DNA of 64,000 nt from Anaerolineae bacterium (GTDB lineage Bacteria; Chloroflexota; Anaerolineae; Aggregatilineales; UBA3940), in contig JAFGOY010000005.1 of the NCBI GenBank assembly GCA_016926255.1, forward strand, positions 85,459 through 149,458, written 5' to 3'. The translations under genes and the position numbers were made by a program. Below, piece after piece: positions 7,863-17,241 of this stretch (position 1 is its first letter; every line of letters begins with the position of its first letter). The notes below the pieces were generated by a model that was given only the letters and a program-made list of their open reading frames with translations, made no database searches and had not been told where the DNA came from.

Positions 7863-9635
7863 ATGCAAAAGCCCTTAACGAGCCGCCCGGATAACACCTC
7901 AATTACTGTAACCGAACACAGGTCTATGCTGCTGCGCCAGCTTGCCCTGGCTCTGGGTGCTGTCCTTGCCTTTCCCGGCCTGATCGCGCTGATAGTCACC
8001 CGACAGTCGGTTTTTCTGGCGATACTTGGCCTGATCGGTGCCGGAATTGTTTTGGTGGGTTCTCTCTGGCTGGCTGTCGCCGGGAAAGACCGGGGCGTCC
8101 ATCCTGCCGGACGATCTCCCTCTTTCGTTTCCGGCACAGCCTCCTCGGCGGCTGGCGCCGCGTCAGACACCCTTCCACGTGATATCGACTTCAACGAAAA
8201 AGACCCGATGCTGGCTATCACTCGCAGCATCGCCATGTCGACCACGCCGGACGAACTCCTTTTGATATTCCGCCGCCTGCTGCCCGAAATCGACCGGATC
8301 AGCCTGCTGGCTGTCACTCCCGGCCCGGCCAATGTTTACCCAAAGCTGAAATCGATCAGTGTCTGGGATCGCGACAATATCGCCCTCAACGCTCAGTACC
8401 CATCTGACACGATTCGCTGGTTGGGCGAGCAGCCGGTGATCATTTCCAACATCTTTGAACTGGACAGTCAGGCAGAGTCACTGAAAGCGTTCCTGCACAG
8501 CACGCTCCAGGCCGCCAGCCTGTTGTCCATCCCCCTACCCGGTTCCGACGATATAACAGGTTACCTGCTGTTCTCTAACCGGGAGCCGTACACCTATGAA
8601 GGCCCGGTCGTTCAGTCGCTGCTGGCGATTGCCCATCATATCGCCGCGCCGCTCAACTGGTTTATGGAACAGTCCCAATTGCAGCATGAGCTTAACCTGA
8701 ACAGGGCCAACAACCAGGCCATCCAGTCGATGATCGCGGCTCAGAATGTTGAAGAAATCTACAACGCGGCCCTGTCAAGCCTTGCCCAGTCCTTGCAGGC
8801 CAATCGCGGATCGCTCTATATCGCTGGCCCTGACCCCGCCGAAACCGCCGAGTATGTGGACACCATCGCCATCTGGGAAGATGGCATTTTGCTCACCAAT
8901 ATTAAAAGAACCCGCTACGACATGAGTGCCGCGCCGGTTCTCTCCCAGTTTCCACATGCTACCGGAACGATTGTGATCAACGAGGCAGCAGAAGATTCAC
9001 AATTGTCGCCGGAACAAAAAGAGGAATTAGCCCGCCGGAACGTGAACTCGCTGATGATCGTGCCGCTCAGTACCGGCTCGGCCTGGTTCGGGGTGATCGT
9101 GCTGGAATTGAACCATTCATCCTTCGACGACAGTCAGGCGGAAGCGTGTCACGATTTTGCCAAAGAGGTGGCACATTTGATCGAAAACCAACTCATGGTC
9201 AGCCAGGTTCGGCTGGCGGTCTCGCGTGAACGCAAGCTGCGCGAGGTCATTGGTCTGATCAATGCGGCTCAAACGATAGACACAATTGTCCATCTCGCCG
9301 ATACAGAACTGGCCGATATGCTGAATCGTCCCATCGAGTTGATCCAGCGCGCGCGCCTGGGTGAACGCGGTCTGCTCAACCCTGCCGAATGGCAGCTCGT
9401 TCTCGATGTAGACCGCCAGGCGCAGTTGGCGATTTCAAACCTGCATCTCGCCGAGCGCACCCGTCGATCCGTCGCCCAGGAACGTCTGGTCAGCCGGATT
9501 ACAACCGAGCTTCAACGCGCGGCGGAAGTCGACGATGTGCTCGAAACGACTGTCAGCGCCCTGCGCTCGGTTCTTTCCGACTACGATATCACACTGCACC
9601 TGGAGCCTGATGAAGAGGATCAGACAGCCGATTGA
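7863..9635 (+). CDS. Membrane GAF-domain sensor without output domain (array member 1)
   Basis: A 590-residue protein. Two adjacent hydrophobic segments (LALALGAVLAFPGLIALIV and FLAILGLIGAGIVLVGSLWL) make an N-terminal membrane hairpin. A linker and two cytoplasmic GAF-like domains follow (about 125-275 and 280-455), then helical C-terminal segments including AQERLVSRITTELQRAAEVDDVLET. No HisKA, HATPase, GGDEF, EAL, PP2C or DNA-binding domain is present. It is more divergent than the next five proteins and lacks the RRNELLPDTR motif. It ends with a short acidic tail. The ATG at 7863 is preferred to 7854, which would leave almost no spacing after GAAGG. The ligand is unknown. Confidence 0.8.
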   Translation: MQKPLTSRPDNTSITVTEHRSMLLRQLALALGAVLAFPGLIALIVTRQSVFLAILGLIGAGIVLVGSLWLAVAGKDRGVHPAGRSPSFVSGTASSAAGAASDTLPRDIDFNEKDPMLAITRSIAMSTTPDELLLIFRRLLPEIDRISLLAVTPGPANVYPKLKSISVWDRDNIALNAQYPSDTIRWLGEQPVIISNIFELDSQAESLKAFLHSTLQAASLLSIPLPGSDDITGYLLFSNREPYTYEGPVVQSLLAIAHHIAAPLNWFMEQSQLQHELNLNRANNQAIQSMIAAQNVEEIYNAALSSLAQSLQANRGSLYIAGPDPAETAEYVDTIAIWEDGILLTNIKRTRYDMSAAPVLSQFPHATGTIVINEAAEDSQLSPEQKEELARRNVNSLMIVPLSTGSAWFGVIVLELNHSSFDDSQAEACHDFAKEVAHLIENQLMVSQVRLAVSRERKLREVIGLINAAQTIDTIVHLADTELADMLNRPIELIQRARLGERGLLNPAEWQLVLDVDRQAQLAISNLHLAERTRRSVAQERLVSRITTELQRAAEVDDVLETTVSALRSVLSDYDITLHLEPDEEDQTAD

Positions 9636-9692
9636 TCCCTGGCCCCGGCGATGCTTACCGGGTACGACACTTTAGTTAATCGGAGCACTTAG

Positions 9693-11345
9693 ATGAGCGA
9701 ACGCTCTAATGTCAAGCCAAACCTCTGGGAAAGACTTACCAGACCCCATCCTGGCATTACCGACTTGCAGGAAGTGGAAAGAGCACGCAGGTTGGCGGCT
9801 CTAAGCCTGGTGCTGTTTGCTGTCGGCACCCCGATCATTCTCACAGGCATTTTTGCCCCCGGTAGTCCATCAAAGGCTGGTATACCGAGTATCGTGATTG
9901 CGCTGGTCAGCTACCTTCTGAGCCGGACGCGCTGGGCGCGAATCGGTAGCCTCATCCTGGTTTTTTGCCTCGTCGCACTCTTCATATTCTATATATCCGT
10001 CTTGCCCTTCGGTTATAAAGGGGAACAGCTTGTTCCCTTTATTCTGATCCCGATTTTGCTTTCTACGATCATCCTGTCAGCCCGGATGACACTGGTTCTT
10101 GTAGTCGGGGCGCTTTTGAGTCTGTGGATCGTGGCGAAGAGAGCTGCGATGTTCGAGTCCAACATCTTTATAACCGAGTTTGTCGCCACAACGCTGATCT
10201 CCAGTCTGATCGTCGTGCTCGCCTTTCAGCGGGAACGCGACCGCTCCAACCTTGAGGTACAGACAAAAGACATCGATCACTACAGCCGCGAACTGGAAGA
10301 AGACGTCAGGCGCATCACCGCCACCGCCGAGGTCGGGCAGGCGATCACCGGCACGCGTGACCTGGAAACACTGCTCAGGCAGGTCACCAGCCTGATCATC
10401 GATCGCTTCGACTTCTACCATGCCCAGATTTTCCTGCTCGACGAAAGCAGGCACTTTGCAGTGCTCAGAGAAAGCACCGGTGAAGCCGGCAAAAAACTCC
10501 TGGAGCGCAAGCACCAGTTGGCGGTTGGCTCTCAATCGGTGATCGGGCATGTCACGGCTTACGGTGAGCCGCTCGTTGCCTCTGATACCGATACCGATGC
10601 TGTACATCGTCGCAACGAACTGCTGCCCAACACCCGGTCAGAGATTGCCCTACCTCTGCGCATCGGGGGAACCATTATCGGCGCACTGGACATTCAGAGC
10701 GAGAATCCCAACGCTTTTAGTGGAAAGGACATCTCGGTTTTCCAGACCATGGCTGACCAGCTGGCCGTCGCGATCCAGAATGCCCGCCTGTTCGAACAGG
10801 CCCAGCGCGACCTGCAAGACATCGAATACCTGAACCGCCAGCTCACCGGGCTTGCCTGGCAGGACTACCTGGCTTCAAGAGGCAAGAGCGCACCCGTCGG
10901 TTATACTACCGACCCGACCGGTGTTCGCCGACTCTCCACCGACGAGTTGCCACAGATCGAAGAAACCACCTCCGGCGGAACAATGAGCCTGCCGCTTTCT
11001 GTACGCGGTAAAAAGATCGGCAGGTTGAGCCTCAAACCCAAAAGCGGCGCTGCCCACCCGGACGAAGATACCCAGGTTATTCTTGAGGCCGTTGCCGAAC
11101 GTGTCGCACTGGCTCTCGACAGCACCCGTCTGAGTGAGCAGGCGCAGCAACAGGCCGCCCGCGAGCAGATGCTCAGCCAGATTTCTGTCAATCTTCAATC
11201 GTCCACCAACCTGGATATGATTTTGCGTACTGCTGCCCGTGAAGCCAGCCGTGCGATGGGCGTAAGTCGTGGTTTTGCTACGCTGGCCGGCAGTGATGAC
11301 GAACCAACAAGAAAAGCTGATCACGGGCCGGAATTAAGTTCGTAA
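9693..11345 (+). CDS. Polytopic membrane GAF sensor without output domain (array member 2)
   Basis: 550 residues. An N-terminal module of about six membrane helices (residues 30-170, MASE-like in plan) leads through a coiled-coil segment to a well-conserved GAF domain (about 205-370) with FYHAQIFLLDE, VGSQSVIGHV and the hallmark HRRNELLPNTRSEIALPL. A W-x-x-Y segment (LAWQDYLASRG) and a short GAF-like C-terminal half (SLPLSVRGKKIGRL) follow. The protein ends with a helix resembling the start of another GAF (LDMILRTAAREASRAMGVS). GGAG lies 8 nt before the ATG. No catalytic output domain is present. It likely senses an internal ligand or membrane signal and acts through another protein, plausibly the hybrid kinase downstream. 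Confidence 0.85.
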   Translation: MSERSNVKPNLWERLTRPHPGITDLQEVERARRLAALSLVLFAVGTPIILTGIFAPGSPSKAGIPSIVIALVSYLLSRTRWARIGSLILVFCLVALFIFYISVLPFGYKGEQLVPFILIPILLSTIILSARMTLVLVVGALLSLWIVAKRAAMFESNIFITEFVATTLISSLIVVLAFQRERDRSNLEVQTKDIDHYSRELEEDVRRITATAEVGQAITGTRDLETLLRQVTSLIIDRFDFYHAQIFLLDESRHFAVLRESTGEAGKKLLERKHQLAVGSQSVIGHVTAYGEPLVASDTDTDAVHRRNELLPNTRSEIALPLRIGGTIIGALDIQSENPNAFSGKDISVFQTMADQLAVAIQNARLFEQAQRDLQDIEYLNRQLTGLAWQDYLASRGKSAPVGYTTDPTGVRRLSTDELPQIEETTSGGTMSLPLSVRGKKIGRLSLKPKSGAAHPDEDTQVILEAVAERVALALDSTRLSEQAQQQAAREQMLSQISVNLQSSTNLDMILRTAAREASRAMGVSRGFATLAGSDDEPTRKADHGPELSS

Positions 11346-11369
11346 CAGAATGAGTTATGGATAAACACT

Positions 11370-13193
11370 ATGAGTGAAGTAAATCCAAATCTAACACAAT
11401 CGCCGTTATCGCAGCTGTACGAAACATTGACTTACACGCAGCCCGGCGATCACGCAAGCGAACGCCGGGGGCGGTTGGCCGCAGTGATCTTGCTGTTGAT
11501 TGAAGTTGTCATGGTGTTCGTTTTGATCGGTCAAACAATCCAGTTGTTCACCGATCCCGAACCATCCACTGCCAGGCTCACCCGCCTGCTGGTTGGCTAC
11601 GGACTGGCTGCCGTCTGGTTGGGAATCTACTTTTTCAACCGGCGTGGCCTGACCGAGGCTGCCGGTATTGCTATGTCAATCATCCTCTTGATCGTTACGA
11701 TGGTCTTGATCTCCAATACCGGATCGCTGGCCCCGGCTGTCACCACCCTGATTCTCCCGGTGATTACCGCCGGTCTGTTTGGTCCCCCGGCTTCGGCACT
11801 TGGCATTGCCTTCCTGACTGTTTTCACCTACCTGATCTTCAATATTATCATTTCGCCAACCTATCTCGGCGAACTTTTTACAGGCGGGGAAACCAGCCAG
11901 ACACTCTTTGTCTATGCCATTACGATTATCGTCGGCCTCGTTTCCTGGGTATTTTCTCGGACAACCTACCGTGCAATTGAGGAGAAACAGGAGCTGACCG
12001 TCGCCCTGACCACCCAGCGAGAAACCATCATGGCCCGTCTGCAAACCCAGACCCGCCAGTTTCAGGCGACCATCTCCGTTGCCCGGAATATCGTCGGCAG
12101 CCGCAACCTGAACAATCTTCTCGAAGACGCCGTCACGTCGATACGTGAGGCTTTTGGCTATTCTCACGTCCAGATTTTTCTCACCGACGAAGATCAAACC
12201 TACGCCGTGCTCCGTCAGAGCACAGGCAGCACCGGGCAGAGCCTCATCGAACGCGGCCATCGCCAGGAGATCGGCAGTTCGAATGTGATCGGCCATGCTG
12301 CCGCCACCGGGCAGGCGATTGTCGCCCGTGATACCGACCAGGATATCCTGCGCAAGCACAACGAGTTGATTTCAGAAACAAGGACAGAGCTTGCCCTGCC
12401 CCTCTCAATCGGGGAGCGGACTATCGGTGTGCTCGACCTGCAAAGTATCTCGACCGACGCCTTTGATGAAAACAGTCTCCCGATCCTCCAGGTGCTTGCC
12501 GATCAGCTTGCGATTGCTATCGAGAACGCCCGCCTGTTCGAAGAAGCCGAGGAAAACCTGCAAGAACTGCGCGATGTAAGCCGCGAAACCGCGCAGCGCT
12601 CCTGGCAGGAATTTCTTGCCGATGCCAGTGAAGATGATGTGCATCAGACCTACGGACCGGAACCGGAAGGGCTGCGCATCCAGCGCAGCCGGATCGCCGA
12701 AAAGGTGCTCGGCAGTGGATCGGCCATTATTTCGAGCGGGGAAGATGGAAAACCGGTCTACCTCGCCGTACCGGTAGTCGTCCGCAGCGAAGTCATCGGC
12801 GTTCTGGGCGTCGAACCGGATCGCGAGCGTGAATGGACTCAGGAAGACCTCCAGCTAATGCAGAGCATCGCCGAAAGAACCTCCCTGGCGGTCGAGAACG
12901 CCCGTCTATATATCCAGACCCAGCGGACGGCGGAACGTGAGCGCATCATCGGTACCATTGCCGAACGTCTGCAGCGTGCCCCAAGCCTGGCAATGCTGCT
13001 GGAAACCGCCACCCGTGAACTGTCCGCAGCCCTGGGCACCGACAACGTATACGCCGAGCTAAGCATGGAACACCCACTGGCCCGGCGTCGGAAATCAGTC
13101 TCAGAAGCATCCGAACTTAAAGAATCGCCGCCCGAAGCCGGTGAAGACACCGCAGAGCCGGGAGAGACTGAAGAAGCGAGAGCTGAACTATGA
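11370..13193 (+). CDS. Polytopic membrane GAF sensor without output domain (array member 3)
   Basis: 607 residues with the same plan as the preceding gene. About six membrane helices (residues 28-190) precede a coiled coil, a GAF domain (about 220-395) with HVQIFLTDEDQ, IGSSNVIGHA and HNELISETRTELALPL, the W-x-x-F segment RSWQEFLADA, a half-GAF (VVVRSEVIGVLGV) and a terminal helix. No kinase or other output is present. The membrane region is unlike that of the neighbours, suggesting a different input with a shared cytoplasmic transmission module. Its stop overlaps the next start by 4 nt (ATGA), strong evidence for coupling. Confidence 0.85.
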   Translation: MSEVNPNLTQSPLSQLYETLTYTQPGDHASERRGRLAAVILLLIEVVMVFVLIGQTIQLFTDPEPSTARLTRLLVGYGLAAVWLGIYFFNRRGLTEAAGIAMSIILLIVTMVLISNTGSLAPAVTTLILPVITAGLFGPPASALGIAFLTVFTYLIFNIIISPTYLGELFTGGETSQTLFVYAITIIVGLVSWVFSRTTYRAIEEKQELTVALTTQRETIMARLQTQTRQFQATISVARNIVGSRNLNNLLEDAVTSIREAFGYSHVQIFLTDEDQTYAVLRQSTGSTGQSLIERGHRQEIGSSNVIGHAAATGQAIVARDTDQDILRKHNELISETRTELALPLSIGERTIGVLDLQSISTDAFDENSLPILQVLADQLAIAIENARLFEEAEENLQELRDVSRETAQRSWQEFLADASEDDVHQTYGPEPEGLRIQRSRIAEKVLGSGSAIISSGEDGKPVYLAVPVVVRSEVIGVLGVEPDREREWTQEDLQLMQSIAERTSLAVENARLYIQTQRTAERERIIGTIAERLQRAPSLAMLLETATRELSAALGTDNVYAELSMEHPLARRRKSVSEASELKESPPEAGEDTAEPGETEEARAEL

Positions 13194-15526
13194 CCACTCA
13201 AGAACAGGTACAAAGCAGGCGTTTCGATATCCGCGCCCTACCGATTGCCCTCAAGATCACCCTGGTGCTGGGCCTTGTTCTATTCATCAGCACCATGATC
13301 ACCAACCAGGCCGTCACCAGAGTGGTGGAAGATTCGCAAACCGAATCGGCCCTTACCGACCTTGAGACGATCAGCCGGGCACAGGCCCTTGACCTGGGAA
13401 ACACCCTCGAACGTGAAATCGAAAAGCTCAACACCCTGGCTAACGATTCAATCATTACCGGCTGCCTGCTTGAGCATTATGACCCGGATTACACAGCGGA
13501 TGCGAGTGAGCTAAGGACAATGGCGATTACCTGTCCGGGCGTCGTCAGCACCAATACCTATTTCCTGTCTACCAATCAGGAATTTACCTATGTCGGCATT
13601 ATTGACCTCTCCCGGCGTGTCCATGCGATAGCTCCTTTTGACCTCGAACTGGGTTCAGACCTTACCGTCTTTGAAATCGTCGACCCGGATTTCCAACCAG
13701 AAAAGTGGACCTGGTTCGATACGGCTTATAATGATGGTGCAGGCCAGGTCTACATCACCGGGGCAGAAAACGATTATTTCACCGCAAGGCAGACTGGTAT
13801 TCACCTTGCCGTTCCGGTTTACGCGCCGGGTCAACCGGACCTGATGATCGGCGTCATCTATGCCATCTGGAGCATGGAAAACGTCACACCGTTAAATCTG
13901 CCGGAGAGCAATCAGGAACTGACGATCGTCGAAGGTGATGGCACACAGCTCGGTACACAGATAGAAACCGATATACCCCGGGCCGTTTTGTCCCGGATGG
14001 GAGAGCAGCCTTCCGGCTCATTTTCTTACATCTTTCCAGCCTCAGGTGAGGTGCTTTATGGTTACACTTCTATAGCCAGCATAATGCCTGAGCACCCTGC
14101 CATTTCACAACTTGACTGGTATGTCTCTGCCCGAACGCCCGGCATCGTCGTGCAGCAGAAAATCGCCGAGTTGTTGAGCCAGCTCCGGTACGTTCTTGTA
14201 TTCGGCGAAATCGCCATTGTCGTCATTACGGCGATTTTCTCGATCTGGCTGATGAACCCGCTGCGAAAGCTGACCGCCGCCTCCAGGGAAATCCAGAGAG
14301 GCAATCTTGATACCCCCCTGCCGGGACTCCCCCTTGACGAGGTGGGACGCCTGGCCGATGTGCTGCGCGATGTCGTGACCCAGTTGAACATCCGAATTCG
14401 CCAATCCAATGCCGCCTTCCAGGTTTCAAGAACCACCGCCCAAACACTCGAAATCGACCAGCTGCTTAATGACGCGACCCATGCTATTCGTGACGAGTTC
14501 GACTTCCCAGGTGTACGTATCTTCCTGACCGACGCCGGGATGCGTCAGGCCCGTCTCCACTCGGCTGCCGGGGAGGACGCCGAACGTTTACAGAGCGTCG
14601 GCGCAGCAATCGTTATCGATGAGAAATCCTTTATCGGGCGAGCGATCCTGCTGGGAGAACCACAGTTCGGCGGGGTTACCGAACAGGTATCGTTTGCCGG
14701 TGTGAAAGCCCGCCGCCCGGAACTGGCTATCACACTACAGGCCAGCGGGCGCACGCTTGGCGCGCTCCATATTCTGGGCGAAAACCTCGACCTGTTCGAC
14801 CCCGATTCGATTAGCATCCTCAGCCTTATCGCTGACCAGATTGGTTCCGCTATCGAGAACGTGCGTCTGTTCGAACAGAGTAAAGCCAACGTTGCCGAGA
14901 TTGAGGCGCTCAACCGCAGGCTGACTCGTCAGGCATGGGAAGAGCTTATCGAGGAGGGTGACGAACTCCGCCATACGCTTGACCCCCAGCAAATCTGGCC
15001 TGACCGTCTCGACAGTGTGCGTGCGCGCAGTGACATCATCGCCGAGACCTACATCGATGACCGGAGCAACCGCTCCGTTCTTGCCGCGCCGGTCATTCTT
15101 CGCGGCGAGTCAATCGGCACGCTGGCAATCACCCGACCGGCGGGCGAAACCTGGACACGTGACGAGAGAATCCTCCTCGAATCCATCGCCGCCCGTCTGG
15201 CAATGGTCGCCGAAGGTATCCGCCTTAGCGAAGAGGCAAGCCTCCGCGCCGAACGTGAGCGTCGTGTGAACGAAGTTTCGGCGGGCTTCTTGCAGCGTGT
15301 CGCCAGCGTCGACGATGTTCTACAGTCCGCGCTCAACCAGTTGAGCAGCGCATTGGGTTCCGATCACATTTCCCTGCGTCTCGGCTCACCCCCACTCGAC
15401 CATGATTACCAGATCGGCGATGGACGCCGCCCGGCTGATGACGATGGACAGGAGCCGCCACTTGGCGATATCGACACGCCACCAGTTCGACCGAATGAAG
15501 ATGGAGGGTTAAGCCATGACCAGTAG
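13190..15526 (+). CDS. dCache-like/HAMP/GAF membrane sensor without output domain (array member 4)
   Basis: 778 residues. Membrane helix 1 (about 21-43) is followed by an extracytoplasmic domain of about 285 residues with the features of a double Cache sensor (WFDTAYNDGAGQVYITG and a ligand-pocket-like second half). Then come helix 2 (about 332-352), a HAMP domain (NPLRKLTAASREIQRGNLDTPL), a degenerate GAF (about 405-560; the RRNELLP motif is reduced to ARRPELAITL), a W segment (RQAWEELIEEG) and a half-GAF (VILRGESIGTLAI). The acidic, proline-rich tail has no output domain. Cache domains bind small molecules such as amino or carboxylic acids outside the cell, so this is a likely extracellular nutrient sensor. 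The start overlaps the upstream stop. Confidence 0.85.
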   Translation: MTTQEQVQSRRFDIRALPIALKITLVLGLVLFISTMITNQAVTRVVEDSQTESALTDLETISRAQALDLGNTLEREIEKLNTLANDSIITGCLLEHYDPDYTADASELRTMAITCPGVVSTNTYFLSTNQEFTYVGIIDLSRRVHAIAPFDLELGSDLTVFEIVDPDFQPEKWTWFDTAYNDGAGQVYITGAENDYFTARQTGIHLAVPVYAPGQPDLMIGVIYAIWSMENVTPLNLPESNQELTIVEGDGTQLGTQIETDIPRAVLSRMGEQPSGSFSYIFPASGEVLYGYTSIASIMPEHPAISQLDWYVSARTPGIVVQQKIAELLSQLRYVLVFGEIAIVVITAIFSIWLMNPLRKLTAASREIQRGNLDTPLPGLPLDEVGRLADVLRDVVTQLNIRIRQSNAAFQVSRTTAQTLEIDQLLNDATHAIRDEFDFPGVRIFLTDAGMRQARLHSAAGEDAERLQSVGAAIVIDEKSFIGRAILLGEPQFGGVTEQVSFAGVKARRPELAITLQASGRTLGALHILGENLDLFDPDSISILSLIADQIGSAIENVRLFEQSKANVAEIEALNRRLTRQAWEELIEEGDELRHTLDPQQIWPDRLDSVRARSDIIAETYIDDRSNRSVLAAPVILRGESIGTLAITRPAGETWTRDERILLESIAARLAMVAEGIRLSEEASLRAERERRVNEVSAGFLQRVASVDDVLQSALNQLSSALGSDHISLRLGSPPLDHDYQIGDGRRPADDDGQEPPLGDIDTPPVRPNEDGGLSHDQ

Positions 15527-17228
15527 TACACCAATCTGGTCGGTTGAATATAAGTTTCGCCTTTTGCCTGGCTGGATGACAGCAATCAGATATCCTTACC
15601 AGACCAACCAGGAGCGCCAGCAGGCTGTGGTCATCTCGATAGTGTCCTTGATATTCGGCATTGTCGGCCCGATTGGGACACTGCTGCTGTATTTCTTTTC
15701 ACCGGGGATCATGCCTTCTGGTTTGCTGCTGCCGAATCTCATCTTGAGTGCCGCGTATCTGGGCATCTATGCATTGGTGCAGACCGGCAGCTTGAACTGG
15801 ACACGGTATCTATTCATCCTGTTGACCACTGCTGTTCCCACCGTCCAGGGCTTGCCCGGCACTTTCCTATCCCTGGAAGCAATGGCTGCGTTTTATACGT
15901 TTACCATTTTAGCCTCATCCTTACTGCTGGGAGCCAGTTGGACGTTAGTCACAGTGGCTTTGACGATCTCCCTCGTTGTCCTCAGGGCCTCATTGCAGGC
16001 GATCCCTTTCCAGACGACGTTTATTGCAGCCCTGGCGCTGCTGACGATTGGCCTGCTTTCATGGCTGTCGAGTGGAACGATCTATACCTGGATCGCTTCC
16101 CAACAGCGGCGTCTCCGCCTGCTCGAATCGGCGTTTATCGTGAGCGAAACAGCTACCACTGCCCCCAGCACCAAGAGTCTGCTAAACGAAGTCGTCGACC
16201 AGATTCTCGAAACCTACGAGTTTTATCATGCCCAGGTTTTCCTGGTCGACGCCGAACAGCGAATGGCACGCCTCGAAGCCAGCACCGGACGGGCCGGTGA
16301 AGCGCTGCTTGCTCGTGGGCATGCGCTGGCAATTGGATCGCAGTCCGTCGTTGGGCAGTGTACTTCCACTGGCAAGCCCGTTGTCGTCAATAATACGCGG
16401 GAAAGCCCGGTCCACCGCCCCAACAAACTGCTCCCTGACACACAGGCTGAACTGGCCCTTCCGCTGGTCGTTGGAGATACCGTCATCGGGGCGCTTGACG
16501 TTCAAAGTACCCAGCTCGGCGCCTTCCAACCTGAAGATATTCGCTTCTTACAGACAATGGCGGCCCAGCTTGCCGCCGCCATCGACAAAGCCCGCGTCGT
16601 CGAGGAGTTAGAAATCCGCGCGGAAGAAAATGAGCGCCTTTTCGAAGAAGCCCAGCGGACCTTGCTTCAGTTCGAGGAACTGAACCGCCGTCTCACCCGC
16701 GAAGGTTGGTCCGACTACCTCCACGGGCGTCGGATGAGCAATCTTGGCTACACGTTGCTCGGCGAAAACCTCCGGGCCAACGCCGAATGGTCCGCCCCGA
16801 TGCGCCAGGCCTATAAGGGTGAATCCAGCGTGGTTATCCGGCAGGATCAGCAGGCGCATATCGCCGCCGTTCCCGTACGTATCAGGAACGAAGTAGTCGG
16901 CGTCATCGAGATCGAACGAGGTGGCGATCACCCCTGGAAGGATATCGAACTGGAGATGATCGAAACGCTCGTCGACCGCCTGGGACTGGCGATTGAAAAT
17001 GCGCGTCTCTACGAACAGGCTACCCAGGCCACTCAGCGCGAGCAGATCATCAACCAGATATCACAGGACGTTCAGGGTGCATCCAGTATCGACGAAGTCC
17101 TTCAATCAGCGCTTGCCGAACTCAGCCAGGTGCTTGGCGCTTCACGGGGAGTGGTGCAGATCAGCCCGAAAGACCAACCAGCCCCCGGCACGGTCGAACC
17201 CAGGCCGCTGCCGGAACACGGGAGGTAG
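15516..17228 (+). CDS. Polytopic membrane GAF sensor without output domain (array member 5)
   Basis: 570 residues. About six membrane helices (residues 28-195) precede a GAF domain (about 220-385) with FYHAQVFLVDAEQ, IGSQSVVGQC and HRPNKLLPDTQAELALPL, then a W segment (REGWSDYLHGRR), a half-GAF (VPVRIRNEVVGVIEI) and a terminal helical segment (SSIDEVLQSALAELSQVLGAS). No output domain is present. The gene overlaps the preceding one by 11 nt and has a strong GGAGGG ribosome-binding site. The membrane module differs from those of members 2 and 3 in sequence but matches their topology. Confidence 0.85.
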   Translation: MTSSTPIWSVEYKFRLLPGWMTAIRYPYQTNQERQQAVVISIVSLIFGIVGPIGTLLLYFFSPGIMPSGLLLPNLILSAAYLGIYALVQTGSLNWTRYLFILLTTAVPTVQGLPGTFLSLEAMAAFYTFTILASSLLLGASWTLVTVALTISLVVLRASLQAIPFQTTFIAALALLTIGLLSWLSSGTIYTWIASQQRRLRLLESAFIVSETATTAPSTKSLLNEVVDQILETYEFYHAQVFLVDAEQRMARLEASTGRAGEALLARGHALAIGSQSVVGQCTSTGKPVVVNNTRESPVHRPNKLLPDTQAELALPLVVGDTVIGALDVQSTQLGAFQPEDIRFLQTMAAQLAAAIDKARVVEELEIRAEENERLFEEAQRTLLQFEELNRRLTREGWSDYLHGRRMSNLGYTLLGENLRANAEWSAPMRQAYKGESSVVIRQDQQAHIAAVPVRIRNEVVGVIEIERGGDHPWKDIELEMIETLVDRLGLAIENARLYEQATQATQREQIINQISQDVQGASSIDEVLQSALAELSQVLGASRGVVQISPKDQPAPGTVEPRPLPEHGR

Positions 17229-17241
17229 GAGAGAGTAGTTC